Assembly (NCBI RefSeq): GCF_014472415.1
Contig: NZ_JACSZV010000008.1
Coordinates: 62,001-126,000, forward strand
DNA: 64,000 nt
Reading direction: 5' to 3'
Origin: Pseudomonas sp. N40(2020)
GTDB taxonomy: Bacteria; Pseudomonadota; Gammaproteobacteria; Pseudomonadales; Pseudomonadaceae
The position numbers and the translations under genes are program-made. The notes under the pieces were generated by a model. The model did no database searches. It saw only the letters and a list, made by a program, of their open reading frames with translations, and was not told the origin of the DNA. Below, one piece after another: positions 55,970 to 64,000 of the stretch. The first letter of the stretch is position 1, and each line of letters begins with the position of its first letter.

Positions 55970-56384
55970 ATTCCTGCGCCGCTTCGCCCGCCAGTTTGCC
56001 GAATTGAACTCAGACAACCTGCACCGTTTGGGCGAGCTGTACAGCGATGACGTCCAGTTCACCGACCCGCTGCACGAAGTACAGGGGTTGGCGCAATTGC
56101 GTGATTACTTCAGTGAGCTGTACGCCAACGTCAGCGAGCTGCGTTTCGACTTCCACGGTTTCGACCAGATCAGCGACGGTGAAGGCTACCTGCGCTGGGT
56201 CATGAGCTATCGCCATCCACGCCTGGCCGGGGGCCGGGTGATCCGGGTAAGCGGTTGCTCGCACCTGCTTTGGCGCGACAAGGTTTATCGCCATCGGGAT
56301 TATTTCGATGCCGGGGCGTTGCTCTATGAACACTTGCCAGTATTGGGCCGGGTGATCGCCTGGCTGAAAAGGAGAATGGGATGA
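55962..56384 (+). CDS. SnoaL-like/NTF2-fold protein
   Basis: 140 residues, nuclear transport factor 2-like cone fold: LRRFARQFAELNSDNLHRLG, LYSDDVQFTDPLHEVQGLAQ, YLRWVMSYRHPRLAGGRVIR. No catalytic prediction. Members with this N-terminus are found in photolyase/SDR/CFA clusters. Overlaps phr by 8 and the SDR gene by 4 bases. Confidence 0.87.
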   Translation: MSEFLRRFARQFAELNSDNLHRLGELYSDDVQFTDPLHEVQGLAQLRDYFSELYANVSELRFDFHGFDQISDGEGYLRWVMSYRHPRLAGGRVIRVSGCSHLLWRDKVYRHRDYFDAGALLYEHLPVLGRVIAWLKRRMG

Positions 56385-57163
56385 GTCGTACACCTCCACG
56401 GCGTTATTGGCTGACCGGTGCCAGCAGTGGCATCGGCGCGGCACTGGCTGAGGACATTCTGAAAAGCGGTGCGCATCTGGCGGTCAGCTCACGCCAGGTC
56501 GCCCCACTCAAGGTCTTGTCACAACGCTATCCGGGACAAGTGCTGGTGGTGCCCGGAGACCTGACCAACAGCCAGACGGTCCGGGAAATCGGCGAACAGA
56601 TTAACGAGGCCTGGGGCTCACTGGACACGGTGATCCTCAATGCCGGCACCTGTGAATATGTCGACGCCCGGCAGTTCGACGCCTCCATTGTCGAGCACGT
56701 GGTGCGCACCAATCTGCTCGCCAGCGCTTACTGCATCGAAGCCGCCCTGCCCTTGCTGCGCAAAGGCACCGCGCCGCATCTGGTCGGGGTGGCGAGTTCC
56801 GTGACTTACATGCCGCTGCCAAGGGCCGAAGCCTACGGCGCGTCCAAAGCAGGGCTGCGTTATCTGTTCGAATCGTTGCGCATTGATCTGGCGGATGAGG
56901 GCATTGAAGTCACCGTGGTCAGTCCGGGTTTCGTCGAAACTCCGCTGACCGCGAAGAACGATTTTCCGATGCCGCTCAGTTGGCCTGTGGATAAAGCCGC
57001 GCGGCACATCTTCGCCAAACTCAAGGATCGACCACTGGAGATCGCTTTCCCGGCGCTGTTCATGGCGGCGCTGTGGCCCTTGTCGAAATTGCCTGCCCGC
57101 CTGCAACTGGCAATCGGCAAACGCATGGTGCGCAAATCACCGCCGCTGCGTGATCCAGTATGA
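56381..57163 (+). CDS. short-chain dehydrogenase/reductase
   Basis: 260-residue classical SDR: YWLTGASSGIGAALAEDIL (about 8-26), LNAGTCEYV, catalytic Ser in ASSVTY and Tyr-x-x-x-Lys in AYGASKAGLRYLFESLRIDL. Membrane-proximal C-terminus with a hydrophobic segment (about 228-246) and a basic end. Substrate unknown; related genes occur in the singlet-oxygen regulon of Rhodobacter (family context, from memory), pointing to a lipid-derived substrate. Confidence 0.9.
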   Translation: MSRTPPRRYWLTGASSGIGAALAEDILKSGAHLAVSSRQVAPLKVLSQRYPGQVLVVPGDLTNSQTVREIGEQINEAWGSLDTVILNAGTCEYVDARQFDASIVEHVVRTNLLASAYCIEAALPLLRKGTAPHLVGVASSVTYMPLPRAEAYGASKAGLRYLFESLRIDLADEGIEVTVVSPGFVETPLTAKNDFPMPLSWPVDKAARHIFAKLKDRPLEIAFPALFMAALWPLSKLPARLQLAIGKRMVRKSPPLRDPV

Positions 57164-58407
57164 AGGTCGCTATCGTCGGCAGCGGGATCGCGGGGCTGAC
57201 CTGCGCCTATCTGCTCAATCGTCGCCATGACGTCACCGTGTTCGAGGCCGGCGACTGGGTCGGCGGTCACACGCACACGGTGCAGGTGACGGTCGACGAA
57301 CGTCAGTACGCGGTCGACACCGGTTTCATCGTGTTCAACGACTGGACCTACCCCAACTTCATCCGTTTGCTCGATCAGCTCGGGGTGACGTCCAGCCCTA
57401 CTGAAATGAGCTTTTCGGTGACCGATCCGGATAGCGGTCTGGAATACAACGGCAACAACCTCAACAGCCTGTTCGCCCAGCGGCGCAATCTGTTGTCGCC
57501 GGGGTTCTGGGGCATGCTGCGCGACATCCTGCGCTTTAACAAAGAAGCCCAGCGCGACCTTGCCGAACAGCGCATCGCGGCCGACATGACACTGGATGAT
57601 TACCTCAAGGCCGGCGGTTATGGCGAGCGCTTCATCCTGCACTACATCGTGCCGATGGGCGCGGCAATCTGGTCGATGCCGATGGCCGAGATGCTCAATT
57701 TTCCGCTGCAGTTCTTTGTGCGGTTCTTCAAGAATCATGGCCTGCTGTCAGTCAGTGACCGCCCGCAATGGCGGGTGATCGACGGGGGTTCCAGCGCCTA
57801 CATCGCGCCGCTGACCGAATCGTTCAAGGACAGGATCCGCCTGAACTGCCCGGTGAGCCGAGTCGATCGCGACGAACACGGCGTGGTTATCCACAGCCCG
57901 GCGGGCATCGAGCATTTCGACAAAGTGGTGTTCGCCTGCCACAGCGATCAGGCCTTGCAACTGCTGGCGACCCCGAGCGACGCCGAACGGGCGATTCTCG
58001 GCGCCATGCCCTACGCCGACAACGAAGTCGTGCTGCACACCGATACGCGTCTACTGCCGACACGCAAACTCGCTTGGGCCAGCTGGAATTATCGCTTGAG
58101 CGGTGCCGGCCATACCCACGCGGCCGTCACTTACGACATGAACATCCTGCAAGGGATTGAGAGCGACACCACGTTCTGCGTCAGCCTCAACCAGAGTGCC
58201 GGCATCAGTCCGTTCAAGGTGCTCGCCAAATACACCTATGCCCACCCGCAGTTCAGCCTCACAGCGGTAGCCGCGCAGAACCGCTGGGCCGAACTGGACG
58301 GCGTGCAGAACACCCATTACTGCGGTGCCTACTGGGCCAACGGTTTCCATGAGGACGGTGTGGTCAGCGGCTTGCGCGTGGCCGCCGCGTTCGGTGAAAC
58401 CTTATGA
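57160..58407 (+). CDS. FAD-dependent amine-oxidase-like protein (lipid desaturase-type)
   Basis: 415-residue flavoprotein: MKVAIVGSGIAGLTCAYLLN (1-20), VFEAGDWVGGHTHTVQVTVD, VDTGFIVFNDWTYPNFIRLL, and a C-terminal FAD segment THYCGAYWANGFHEDGVVSG. Relatives are phytoene-desaturase-like oxidases that sit beside CFA-synthase-like genes; in furan fatty acid formation a flavin enzyme of this general kind desaturates a methylated fatty acyl chain. Assigning that step here is an inference from the operon. Confidence 0.85.
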   Translation: MKVAIVGSGIAGLTCAYLLNRRHDVTVFEAGDWVGGHTHTVQVTVDERQYAVDTGFIVFNDWTYPNFIRLLDQLGVTSSPTEMSFSVTDPDSGLEYNGNNLNSLFAQRRNLLSPGFWGMLRDILRFNKEAQRDLAEQRIAADMTLDDYLKAGGYGERFILHYIVPMGAAIWSMPMAEMLNFPLQFFVRFFKNHGLLSVSDRPQWRVIDGGSSAYIAPLTESFKDRIRLNCPVSRVDRDEHGVVIHSPAGIEHFDKVVFACHSDQALQLLATPSDAERAILGAMPYADNEVVLHTDTRLLPTRKLAWASWNYRLSGAGHTHAAVTYDMNILQGIESDTTFCVSLNQSAGISPFKVLAKYTYAHPQFSLTAVAAQNRWAELDGVQNTHYCGAYWANGFHEDGVVSGLRVAAAFGETL

Positions 58408-59219
58408 ACAGCGCCCTCTACAGCGGCTGGATCGGCCACCGACGTTTTGCGCCGCGCCGGCATGAGTTTCGTTACCGGATTGGTCTGCTGTATCTGGATC
58501 TGGCCGAGCAGGACGCGGTGCTGGGTTTATCGCCACTGGCGGGACGCAGTCGATTTGCGCCGTTCTCCTTCCGCGAGACGGACTACCTGAAAACCTTCAC
58601 CGGTCGGGGCGTTCGCCTTATCGATGCTGTGCGCCAGCGGGTCGCTGAGGCTATCGGGTATGAGCCACAGGGTTCGATCTGCCTGCTGACCCAGCCTCGC
58701 AGTTGGGGCCTTTCGTTCAACCCGGTGAGTTTTTTTTATTGCCATGAACCTGACGGGCAACTTGCGGCCATTCTTTGCGAAGTCACCAACACCCCGTGGC
58801 GCGAGCGTTATCACTACGTACTGCCCGCCAGCCCCCGGGTGAACCTGCACGACTTTCATCAACATTTCGCCGTGGCCAAAGCCTTTCACGTTTCGCCTTT
58901 TCTGCCGCGCGATCTGGAATACCGTATGAGTTTCAGCCCCGCCGCGCAAAGCCTCGGCGTGCACATGGCGGACTGGCAGGGCGAACACAAATTGTTCGAC
59001 GCCACCCTCAGCCTGAAACGCGAAACACTCGACCGGCCAAACTTGCATCGCTATTTGCGGCGTTTTCCATGGATGACGGCAAAAACAGCTCTGGCGATTT
59101 ACTGGCAGGCACTGCGCCTGTTGCTCAAGCGTGCACCGATCTTCACTCACAAGGCTGCTGACGGCAGCTTTCAAACCGCCACCGTGCTTCCCAAGGAGCG
59201 CCGCCATGAAATCCTCTAG
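58404..59219 (+). CDS. DUF1365 family protein
   Basis: 271 residues; LYSGWIGHRRFAPRRHEFRY at the start, SLLTQPRSWGLSFNPVSFFY-type block in the middle (ICLLTQPRSWGLSFNPVSFF), VTNTPWRERYHYVL, and FHVSPFLPRDLEYRMSFSP. The family has no proven activity, but it almost always sits between an amine-oxidase-like gene and a CFA-synthase-like gene. Overlaps neighbours by 4 and 14 bp. Confidence 0.92.
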   Translation: MNSALYSGWIGHRRFAPRRHEFRYRIGLLYLDLAEQDAVLGLSPLAGRSRFAPFSFRETDYLKTFTGRGVRLIDAVRQRVAEAIGYEPQGSICLLTQPRSWGLSFNPVSFFYCHEPDGQLAAILCEVTNTPWRERYHYVLPASPRVNLHDFHQHFAVAKAFHVSPFLPRDLEYRMSFSPAAQSLGVHMADWQGEHKLFDATLSLKRETLDRPNLHRYLRRFPWMTAKTALAIYWQALRLLLKRAPIFTHKAADGSFQTATVLPKERRHEIL

Positions 59220-60477
59220 CGTCTCGGCCAAAGCCAATCTGTTCAGCACCAATGGCGTGACCGGCTCGCTCCTGCGCCGTGGCGTTTTGCGCCTGCTGGG
59301 TCAGCTCAAACACGGGCAACTGGTGGTCATCGAGGATGGCGAACGTCTGCTGTTCGGCACCCCTGGCAGCACATTGCTTGGGGAAATTCATGTCCAGGAT
59401 AAGGCTGTCTGGGGAATGGTCGCCAGCAACGGTTCGATTGGCGCTGGCGAAGCGTTTATCCACGGTTACTGGAGTTCGCCCGACCTGACTGCGGTGGTGC
59501 GGGTGTTCGTCAGCAACCTTGAAGTACTCGATGCAATGGAGGGCGGTTTGGCTCGCCTCGGGCGACCGTTGGTGCAGGGCTTGCACTGGCTCAATCGCAA
59601 TACGCGCAAAGGCTCGCAGAAGAACATCGCCGCCCACTACGATCTGGGCAACGATCTGTTCGAACAGTTTCTCGACCCGACCATGATGTATTCGGCGGCG
59701 CAGTTCCTCACTCCCGAAGACAGTCTGGAACAGGCGCAACTGAACAAACTGGAGCGCATCTGCCAGAAGCTCGCGCTCAAGCCCGAGGACCACCTGCTGG
59801 AAATCGGCACAGGCTGGGGCAGCATGGCGCTCTACGCGGCGCAGAACTATGGCTGCCGGGTAACCACCACCACGTTGTCGAAAGAGCAGTACGCCTTTAC
59901 CGCTCAGCGCATCGAAAAGCTGGGCTTGCAGGATCAAGTCACCTTGTTGCTCAAGGACTACCGCGACCTCACCGGCGAGTACGACAAACTGGTATCGATC
60001 GAGATGATCGAAGCGGTCGGCCATCGCTTCCTGCCCACCTATTTCAAACAATGCGCGCACCTGCTCAAGAGCAACGGCCTGATGCTGATTCAAGCAATCA
60101 CCATTCGCGAACAGCGCTACGAGCAGGCCAAACGCGGGGTCGACTTTATCCAGCGCTACATCTTCCCTGGCGGCGCCTTGCCGTCTGTGCAGAAGATGCT
60201 CGAGGTGGTCAGTCGCGAAACCGACATGAACCTGCTGCACATGGAGGACTTCGGCCTGCACTACGCCAAAACCCTGCGCCTGTGGCACGAGAACTTTCGC
60301 CGCGCCCACAGTCGCTTGAGCGAGTTGGGCTACGACGATTACTTCCTCAGACTGTGGGAGTTTTACCTGTGCTATTGCGAGGGCGGATTCCTCGAACGCA
60401 CCATCGGCACCGCGCAGTTGTTGCTGGCCAAACCGGCCGCCATGCCCGCGCCGCTGCTCGGCCGCTTCGATGCTTGA
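59206..60477 (+). CDS. CFA-synthase-like fatty acyl methyltransferase (UfaM-like)
   Basis: 423-residue SAM-dependent methyltransferase. A regulatory N-terminal domain (about 20-130) precedes the catalytic part with AHYDLGNDLFEQFLDPTMMY (about 143-162), SAM motif LLEIGTGWGSMALYAAQNYG (about 197-216), LSKEQY and IEMIEAVGHRFLPTYF. Cyclopropane-synthase family; the position in a photolyase/DUF1365/amine-oxidase operon matches UfaM, which methylates vaccenoyl chains on the way to furan fatty acids, rather than the housekeeping CfaA. ATG 59206 has AAGGAG; it overlaps the preceding gene by 14 bp. Confidence 0.85.
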   Translation: MKSSSVSAKANLFSTNGVTGSLLRRGVLRLLGQLKHGQLVVIEDGERLLFGTPGSTLLGEIHVQDKAVWGMVASNGSIGAGEAFIHGYWSSPDLTAVVRVFVSNLEVLDAMEGGLARLGRPLVQGLHWLNRNTRKGSQKNIAAHYDLGNDLFEQFLDPTMMYSAAQFLTPEDSLEQAQLNKLERICQKLALKPEDHLLEIGTGWGSMALYAAQNYGCRVTTTTLSKEQYAFTAQRIEKLGLQDQVTLLLKDYRDLTGEYDKLVSIEMIEAVGHRFLPTYFKQCAHLLKSNGLMLIQAITIREQRYEQAKRGVDFIQRYIFPGGALPSVQKMLEVVSRETDMNLLHMEDFGLHYAKTLRLWHENFRRAHSRLSELGYDDYFLRLWEFYLCYCEGGFLERTIGTAQLLLAKPAAMPAPLLGRFDA

Positions 60478-60961
60478 GCGGATCGCCAATGCCGTGCTGT
60501 TCCAGCTCGGCTGGCTGGTCTGTGTGCTCGGCGGCAACAGCCTGTGGTTGCTGCTGGCGTTGGCGGTGCTGGTGATTCATCTGCGCTGGATCAGCAGTTG
60601 GGCGGCTGAAGGCCGTTTGATGCTCAGTGTGGTGATCGTCGGCACGGCGGTGGACAGCGTCTTGCGTGCCCTCGGGGTGTTCGAGTTTCAGGATCAGTCA
60701 CCGTTGATTCCGCTGTGGCTGATGTTGCTGTGGGCCTTGCTCGCCACGACCTTGCGTCATTGCCTTGAGTGGACTGCCAGGCCATGGTGGCTGGCCAGCG
60801 CGCTCGGCGCGGTCGGCGGTGCAATGTCTTACTACGGTGGCGGGCGCCTGGCCGGGGTGCAATTCCCCTACGGCGAGTTACCGACACTGATCGGCATCGG
60901 CCTGCTCTGGGCGCTGCTGTTTCCGCTGCTGCACATCATGGCCCGACGCTTGAGTCACTGA
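60470..60961 (+). CDS. DUF2878 membrane protein
   Basis: 163 residues, five or so transmembrane segments (VLFQLGWLVCVLGGNSLWLL, WLMLLWALLATTLRHCLEW, LPTLIGIGLLWALLFPLL). DUF2878 family, function unknown, a regular companion of DUF1365/CFA-like operons, so perhaps a membrane partner of the lipid-modifying enzymes. Overlaps the methyltransferase gene by 8 bp. Confidence 0.85.
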   Translation: MLERIANAVLFQLGWLVCVLGGNSLWLLLALAVLVIHLRWISSWAAEGRLMLSVVIVGTAVDSVLRALGVFEFQDQSPLIPLWLMLLWALLATTLRHCLEWTARPWWLASALGAVGGAMSYYGGGRLAGVQFPYGELPTLIGIGLLWALLFPLLHIMARRLSH

Positions 60962-61014
60962 GCGTCCGTCAGAGCTTTCACACACTCAGCAAGCTCTGCC
61001 TTACACTGCCGGCC

Positions 61015-61320
61015 ATGAAAACCATTCCTCACCAGCAAATCACCGAACCGGCGGTCACCTGTTCGACTTGCGCAGCCTGCTGCTGCCAGCTCGAAGTGAT
61101 GCTGATCACCGACACGGGCGTGCCTGATCGTTTTATCGATACCGATGAATGGGGCGGCGAAGTGATGCTGCGTCTGGACGACGGCTGGTGTGCGGCGCTG
61201 GACCGCGACACGATGATGTGCACGATTTACGAGAAGCGCCCGCTGATCTGCCGCGAGTTCGAGATGGGTGCACCGGAGTGCATCGAAGAACGCCAGGGTA
61301 TCGCCACAGCCTACCGCTGA
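61015..61320 (+). CDS. YkgJ family cysteine cluster protein
   Basis: 101 residues with nine or more cysteines: CSTCAACCCQLE (Cys16-Cys24), WCAALDRDTMMCTIYEKRPL, ICREFEMGAPECIEE. YkgJ/UPF0153 proteins carry a putative zinc or iron cluster; function unknown. Lies 53 bp after DUF2878 without overlap, so its membership of the light operon is not certain. Ribosome-binding site weak. Confidence 0.85.
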   Translation: MKTIPHQQITEPAVTCSTCAACCCQLEVMLITDTGVPDRFIDTDEWGGEVMLRLDDGWCAALDRDTMMCTIYEKRPLICREFEMGAPECIEERQGIATAYR

Positions 61321-61321
61321 T

Positions 61322-61402
61322 TAAAAGCGAAAAGATCGCAGCCTGCATGGGATTGTGTTTTTCCCTGTAGGAGCTGCCGAAGGCTGCGATCTTTTGATTT
61401 TG
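61322..61402. repeat. REPIN-like inverted repeat pair, copy 3
   Basis: AAAAGATCGCAGCCTGCATG facing CTGTAGGAGCTGCCGAAGGC...GCGATCTTTTGAT. Between convergent ykgJ-like and pagL genes. Closely related to 46276-46367. Confidence 0.9.
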
Positions 61403-61403
61403 C

Positions 61404-61922
61404 TTACAACGGCAACGTGTAATGCAGCGAGTAGCTTTCTACACCGTCGTTGTCACTGGCAAGACCGGCGTTGGAATAGTGCGTCGCGCGGATCCCGACT
61501 TCATGCCCGCCATTGAAGCGCAGACCAAACCCGAGACGGTCTTCGAACTGGAAGGAGCCGCCGAGATTGTTCGATTCGTATTTGGTATTGGAGAACGCCG
61601 CCACACCGATCCCCGCCTCGATATAGGGCTTGACCGACTGGCCGGCAAACTCGTAAACAAATACCGGCGAGAACGACAGGCTGTTGTTGCTGGAGGTCTT
61701 GTCACCTTCCCAGTAGGTGTAAGCACCGCTCCAGTAACCGGTAAGGCGACCAACGTCGCTCTGCAGCCAGCTCTTGTCCCAGTCGAAATTCATCCCCAGG
61801 CGATAGGCCATGGTCGAATCGCTGGTAGCACCGACGGCGAATTCAACGCCGGCAGCTTGTGCAGTAATACTTTGCCCCATCAACGCGGCCGCAATCGCGG
61901 CCAGGCAGAATAGTCGCTTCAC
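61404..61922 (-). CDS. pagL: lipid A 3-O-deacylase PagL
   Basis: 172-residue outer-membrane beta-barrel hydrolase that removes the ester-linked fatty acid at position 3 of lipid A. Signal peptide 1-23 (ends AQA), alternating strands, and the catalytic residues His148 and Ser150 in RATHYSNAG plus Glu162 in DGVESYSLHY; the 14-residue spacing from His to Glu equals that of P. aeruginosa PagL. The C-terminus YTLPL is atypical in not ending in Phe. Neighbour order pagL-murI-moeB-prmC is as in P. aeruginosa. Confidence 0.92.
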   Translation of the reverse strand: MKRLFCLAAIAAALMGQSITAQAAGVEFAVGATSDSTMAYRLGMNFDWDKSWLQSDVGRLTGYWSGAYTYWEGDKTSSNNSLSFSPVFVYEFAGQSVKPYIEAGIGVAAFSNTKYESNNLGGSFQFEDRLGFGLRFNGGHEVGIRATHYSNAGLASDNDGVESYSLHYTLPL

Positions 61923-62034
61923 TTTGAAACTTCCTTTTCCGGAACGATCGTTTGGTTTTTTAGGTAACTCATCGCTATAGAAGCTAGCGCTTAAACAGAA
62001 GTTCAGCCGATGTTTCGGTTATTTCACAATTTTT

Positions 62035-62826
62035 TTACAAACTGAAGTTTTGTACATCACCCACTGCTTGCCCCAGCATTGGCAGGATGTTTTTAAAGTG
62101 CTGCGGATCATCGCTGGTCCAGAATCTGACCGATCGGTTCGGTCCTTCGGCGAGCAGATCACGCTCGGCCAAAAGACGTTGAAGTTGCCGCGCCACGGCG
62201 GCGCCGGTATCGATCAGGCTGATGGTCTCGGGGATCATCGACTTGAGCATCGGCTTGAGGAAGGGATAGTGCGTGCAACCAAGAATAATCGTGTCGCAAC
62301 CGTTGGCCAGCAGCGGATCGACATAGCTTTGCAGCAACTGGCGCAACTCGGCGCTGTGCAGATCACCGCTCTCGATCAGCTCGACCAGGCCCGGGCACGG
62401 TTGAGTGATCACGCGCACATCGGTGGCAAAGCGGTCGAGTAAAGCGGCGAACTTGGCGCTCTGCAACGTACCCGTGGTGGCAAGTACACCGACTACGCCG
62501 CTGCGGGTCGCAGCGGCCGCCGGCTTCACCGCCGGCTCCATGCCAACGATCGGCCAGTCGGGAAAATCACCGCGCAGATCGGCAGCCGCCGCCACTGTCG
62601 CGGTATTGCAGGCGACCACCAAAGCCTTGGCGCCCTGCTCGCGAAAAAAACCGGCCATCACGCTGCAACGCTGGCGGATGAACTCCGGGGTTTTCTCGCC
62701 GTACGGAATGTGCCCGCAATCGGCGAAGTACAGCAGCGATTCATTGGGCAACAAGCGCTGGATTTCTGCCAGCACCGACAAACCGCCGACACCGGAATCG
62801 AACACGCCGACCGGCGCCTCACGCAT
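62035..62826 (-). CDS. murI: glutamate racemase
   Basis: 263-residue enzyme supplying D-glutamate for peptidoglycan. Two catalytic cysteines: Cys73 in [11 protein letters not shown] and Cys183 in [12 protein letters not shown]-terminus [18 protein letters not shown] with the active-site Asp10. ATG at 62826 gives [12 protein letters not shown], matching the family; its 5' end overlaps moeB by 8 bp. Third gene in prmC-moeB-murI. Confidence 0.96.
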   Translation of the reverse strand: MREAPVGVFDSGVGGLSVLAEIQRLLPNESLLYFADCGHIPYGEKTPEFIRQRCSVMAGFFREQGAKALVVACNTATVAAAADLRGDFPDWPIVGMEPAVKPAAAATRSGVVGVLATTGTLQSAKFAALLDRFATDVRVITQPCPGLVELIESGDLHSAELRQLLQSYVDPLLANGCDTIILGCTHYPFLKPMLKSMIPETISLIDTGAAVARQLQRLLAERDLLAEGPNRSVRFWTSDDPQHFKNILPMLGQAVGDVQNFSL

Positions 62827-63574
62827 GACGCAACCCACAGACGCTGCAACCCGGATCACGCTTGACCCGCAACTCGCGGAAACGCGAACCCAAGGCATCG
62901 ATCAACAGCAAGCGGCCCACCAGCGGCTCACCGAAGCCGACCAACACTTTCAACGCTTCAAGCGCCTGAAGGCTGCCGACCAACCCCACCAACGGCCCGA
63001 CCACACCAGCCTCGCTGCAGGTCAGTTCGGCTTCGCTGCCATGCCCGTACAAACAGTGATAGCAAGGGCTCTCGGGGCGACGCGGGTCGAACACCGACAG
63101 TTGCCCTTCAAGACGAATGGCGGCGCCGCTGACCAAGGGTTTGGTCGCGGCCACGCACGCAGCGTTAACCGCTTCGCGCGTGGAAAAATTATCCGAACAG
63201 TCGAGTACCAGATCCACCGCCGCAACGGCAGCGGCGAGAGAGTCCTCGTCGAGCGCCTGACGATGCGGCACCAGTTGAATCTCGGGATTGATCGCACTCA
63301 AGCGCTTTAGCGCCGAGTCGACCTTGCTCATGCCGACGCTGTCGGTGTCGTGAATGATCTGGCGTTGCAGGTTGGTCAGATCGACTGTATCGAAGTCCGC
63401 CAGATGCAGTTCGCCGACACCGGATGCCGCCAGATACAGCGCAACCGGTGCGCCAAGACCACCGAGGCCGACGATCAGGACGCGACTGTCCTTGAGCTTC
63501 AGTTGCCCATCGATATCGATGTGTTGCAGCAGAATCTGCCGGCTGTAGCGCAGCAACTCCTGATCATTCAGCAC
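62819..63574 (-). CDS. moeB: MoeB/ThiF-family adenylyltransferase (molybdopterin-synthase adenylyltransferase)
   Basis: 251-residue E1-like enzyme that adenylates the C-terminus of MoaD (or a ThiS-type protein). [20 protein letters not shown], the ATP site [20 protein letters not shown] (about 33-52), [17 protein letters not shown] and zinc cysteines in SPCYHCLYG and GCSVCGL. Overlaps prmC by 7 bp and murI by 8 bp; a coupled operon. Confidence 0.95.
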   Translation of the reverse strand: MLNDQELLRYSRQILLQHIDIDGQLKLKDSRVLIVGLGGLGAPVALYLAASGVGELHLADFDTVDLTNLQRQIIHDTDSVGMSKVDSALKRLSAINPEIQLVPHRQALDEDSLAAAVAAVDLVLDCSDNFSTREAVNAACVAATKPLVSGAAIRLEGQLSVFDPRRPESPCYHCLYGHGSEAELTCSEAGVVGPLVGLVGSLQALEALKVLVGFGEPLVGRLLLIDALGSRFRELRVKRDPGCSVCGLRHA

Positions 63575-64000
63575 GGCAGGCGTCCCAGACTGATGCGTTG
63601 ATGGCCGCCCAGATCGGTGCGGCTGTGGACTTCTTCGAAACCGCGAGTGTTCAACAGATCGCGCACGGCTTCGGCTTGATCATAGCCGTGCTCGAGCATT
63701 ACCCAGCCGCCGGCCTGAAGATGATCAGGGGCCTGGGCAACGATCAGGCGCAGATCGTCGAGCCCATCCTCACCGGCCACCAGCGCACTCGCCGGCTCGA
63801 AGCGCACATCGCCTTCGACCAGGTGTGGATCGGCGGCGGCAATGTACGGCGGGTTGCTGATGATCAGATCAAAACGCTGACCTTCCAGAGCGCTGAACCA
63901 GTGACTGCTCAGCACCGTGGCGTTGTTCAAGTGCAGACGCTGGCGATTGCGCTCGGCCAGTGCCACCGCTTCCAGCACGCGATCCACGGCGGTGACTTGC
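63568..64000 (-). CDS. prmC: peptide chain release factor N5-glutamine methyltransferase PrmC, partial (5' end outside)
   Basis: Methylates the GGQ glutamine of RF1/RF2. About 144 C-terminal codons are present, with the diagnostic NPPY motif in DLIISNPPYIAAADPHL and the C-terminal LEHGYDQAEAVRDLLNTRGF, DLGGHQRISLGRL. The gene begins beyond base 64000; the first in-frame ATG within the window (63987) is internal. Followed by moeB with a 7-bp overlap. Confidence 0.95.
   Translation of the reverse strand, partial: QVTAVDRVLEAVALAERNRQRLHLNNATVLSSHWFSALEGQRFDLIISNPPYIAAADPHLVEGDVRFEPASALVAGEDGLDDLRLIVAQAPDHLQAGGWVMLEHGYDQAEAVRDLLNTRGFEEVHSRTDLGGHQRISLGRLPC

Overview
The window is chromosomal DNA of a fluorescent Pseudomonas (P. 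fluorescens/P. putida lineage). The main reasons are high GC with Pseudomonas codon usage, a gene order that I recognise from Pseudomonas genomes (rnpB-rsmI-lpoA-yraN-gmhA; sspB-sspA-petCBA-rpsI-rplM; mqo-hpt-upp-uraA-hemH; litR-phr; pagL-murI-moeB-prmC), and short palindromic repeat families that are abundant between genes in the P. fluorescens group. No phage, plasmid, transposase, CRISPR array, tRNA or rRNA gene was found. Almost everything is core or lineage-core; the only accessory-looking locus is the giant RTX protease.

Layout. 1-9.8 kb: RNase P RNA (partial), rsmI, then lpoA-yraN-gmhA-BON lipoprotein on +; sspA-sspB, the cytochrome bc1 operon petABC and rplM-rpsI on -. 10-19 kb: an aldo/keto reductase, an acyl-CoA dehydrogenase divergent from a GlxA-type AraC regulator, zapE, trpS, a small hydrolase, a YhcB/ZapG protein, an OmpA-like lipoprotein and a metallo-beta-lactamase-fold hydrolase. 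19.3-23.4 kb: a 1367-residue serralysin-like metalloprotease with a very long RTX repeat region containing a 741-bp near-identical tandem duplication, and no type I secretion genes nearby. 23.4-31.7 kb: a MalT-type LuxR regulator with DUF1329, DUF1302 and medium/long-chain acyl-CoA ligase genes, a lipid/ester utilisation locus. 31.8-43.1 kb: a LysE exporter, a hydroxyacid dehydrogenase, rsmC, a yybP-ykoY manganese riboswitch with its GDT1-family Mn exporter, an M48 protease, a TlpQ/McpU-like chemoreceptor, an SRAP protein with altered active-site residues, small zinc-ribbon and DUF2007 proteins, an acyltransferase and a YajG lipoprotein. 43.1-50.2 kb: mqo with a long leader, hpt divergent from upp-uraA, and hemH.

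51.1-61.3 kb is the most interesting region. It is a light-response cluster in two transcription units: an FAD oxidoreductase with a Trp-rich protein, and a tightly overlapping operon of rudS (tRNA 4-thiouridine eraser), a class II LitR/CarH-like MerR regulator, photolyase, a SnoaL-like protein, an SDR, an FAD amine-oxidase-like protein, DUF1365, a CFA-synthase-like (furan fatty acid, UfaM-like) methyltransferase and DUF2878. A separate YkgJ-type protein follows. Three direct-repeat boxes of the form T(G/A)TAC(A/C)-N12-TGTACA lie exactly upstream of the two units, one before the first and two before the second. Together they look like one regulon that repairs DNA, removes the near-UV chromophore from tRNA and remodels membrane lipids when light or singlet oxygen is present.

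61.4-64 kb: pagL (lipid A deacylase), murI, moeB and the 3' part of prmC, which runs off the window.
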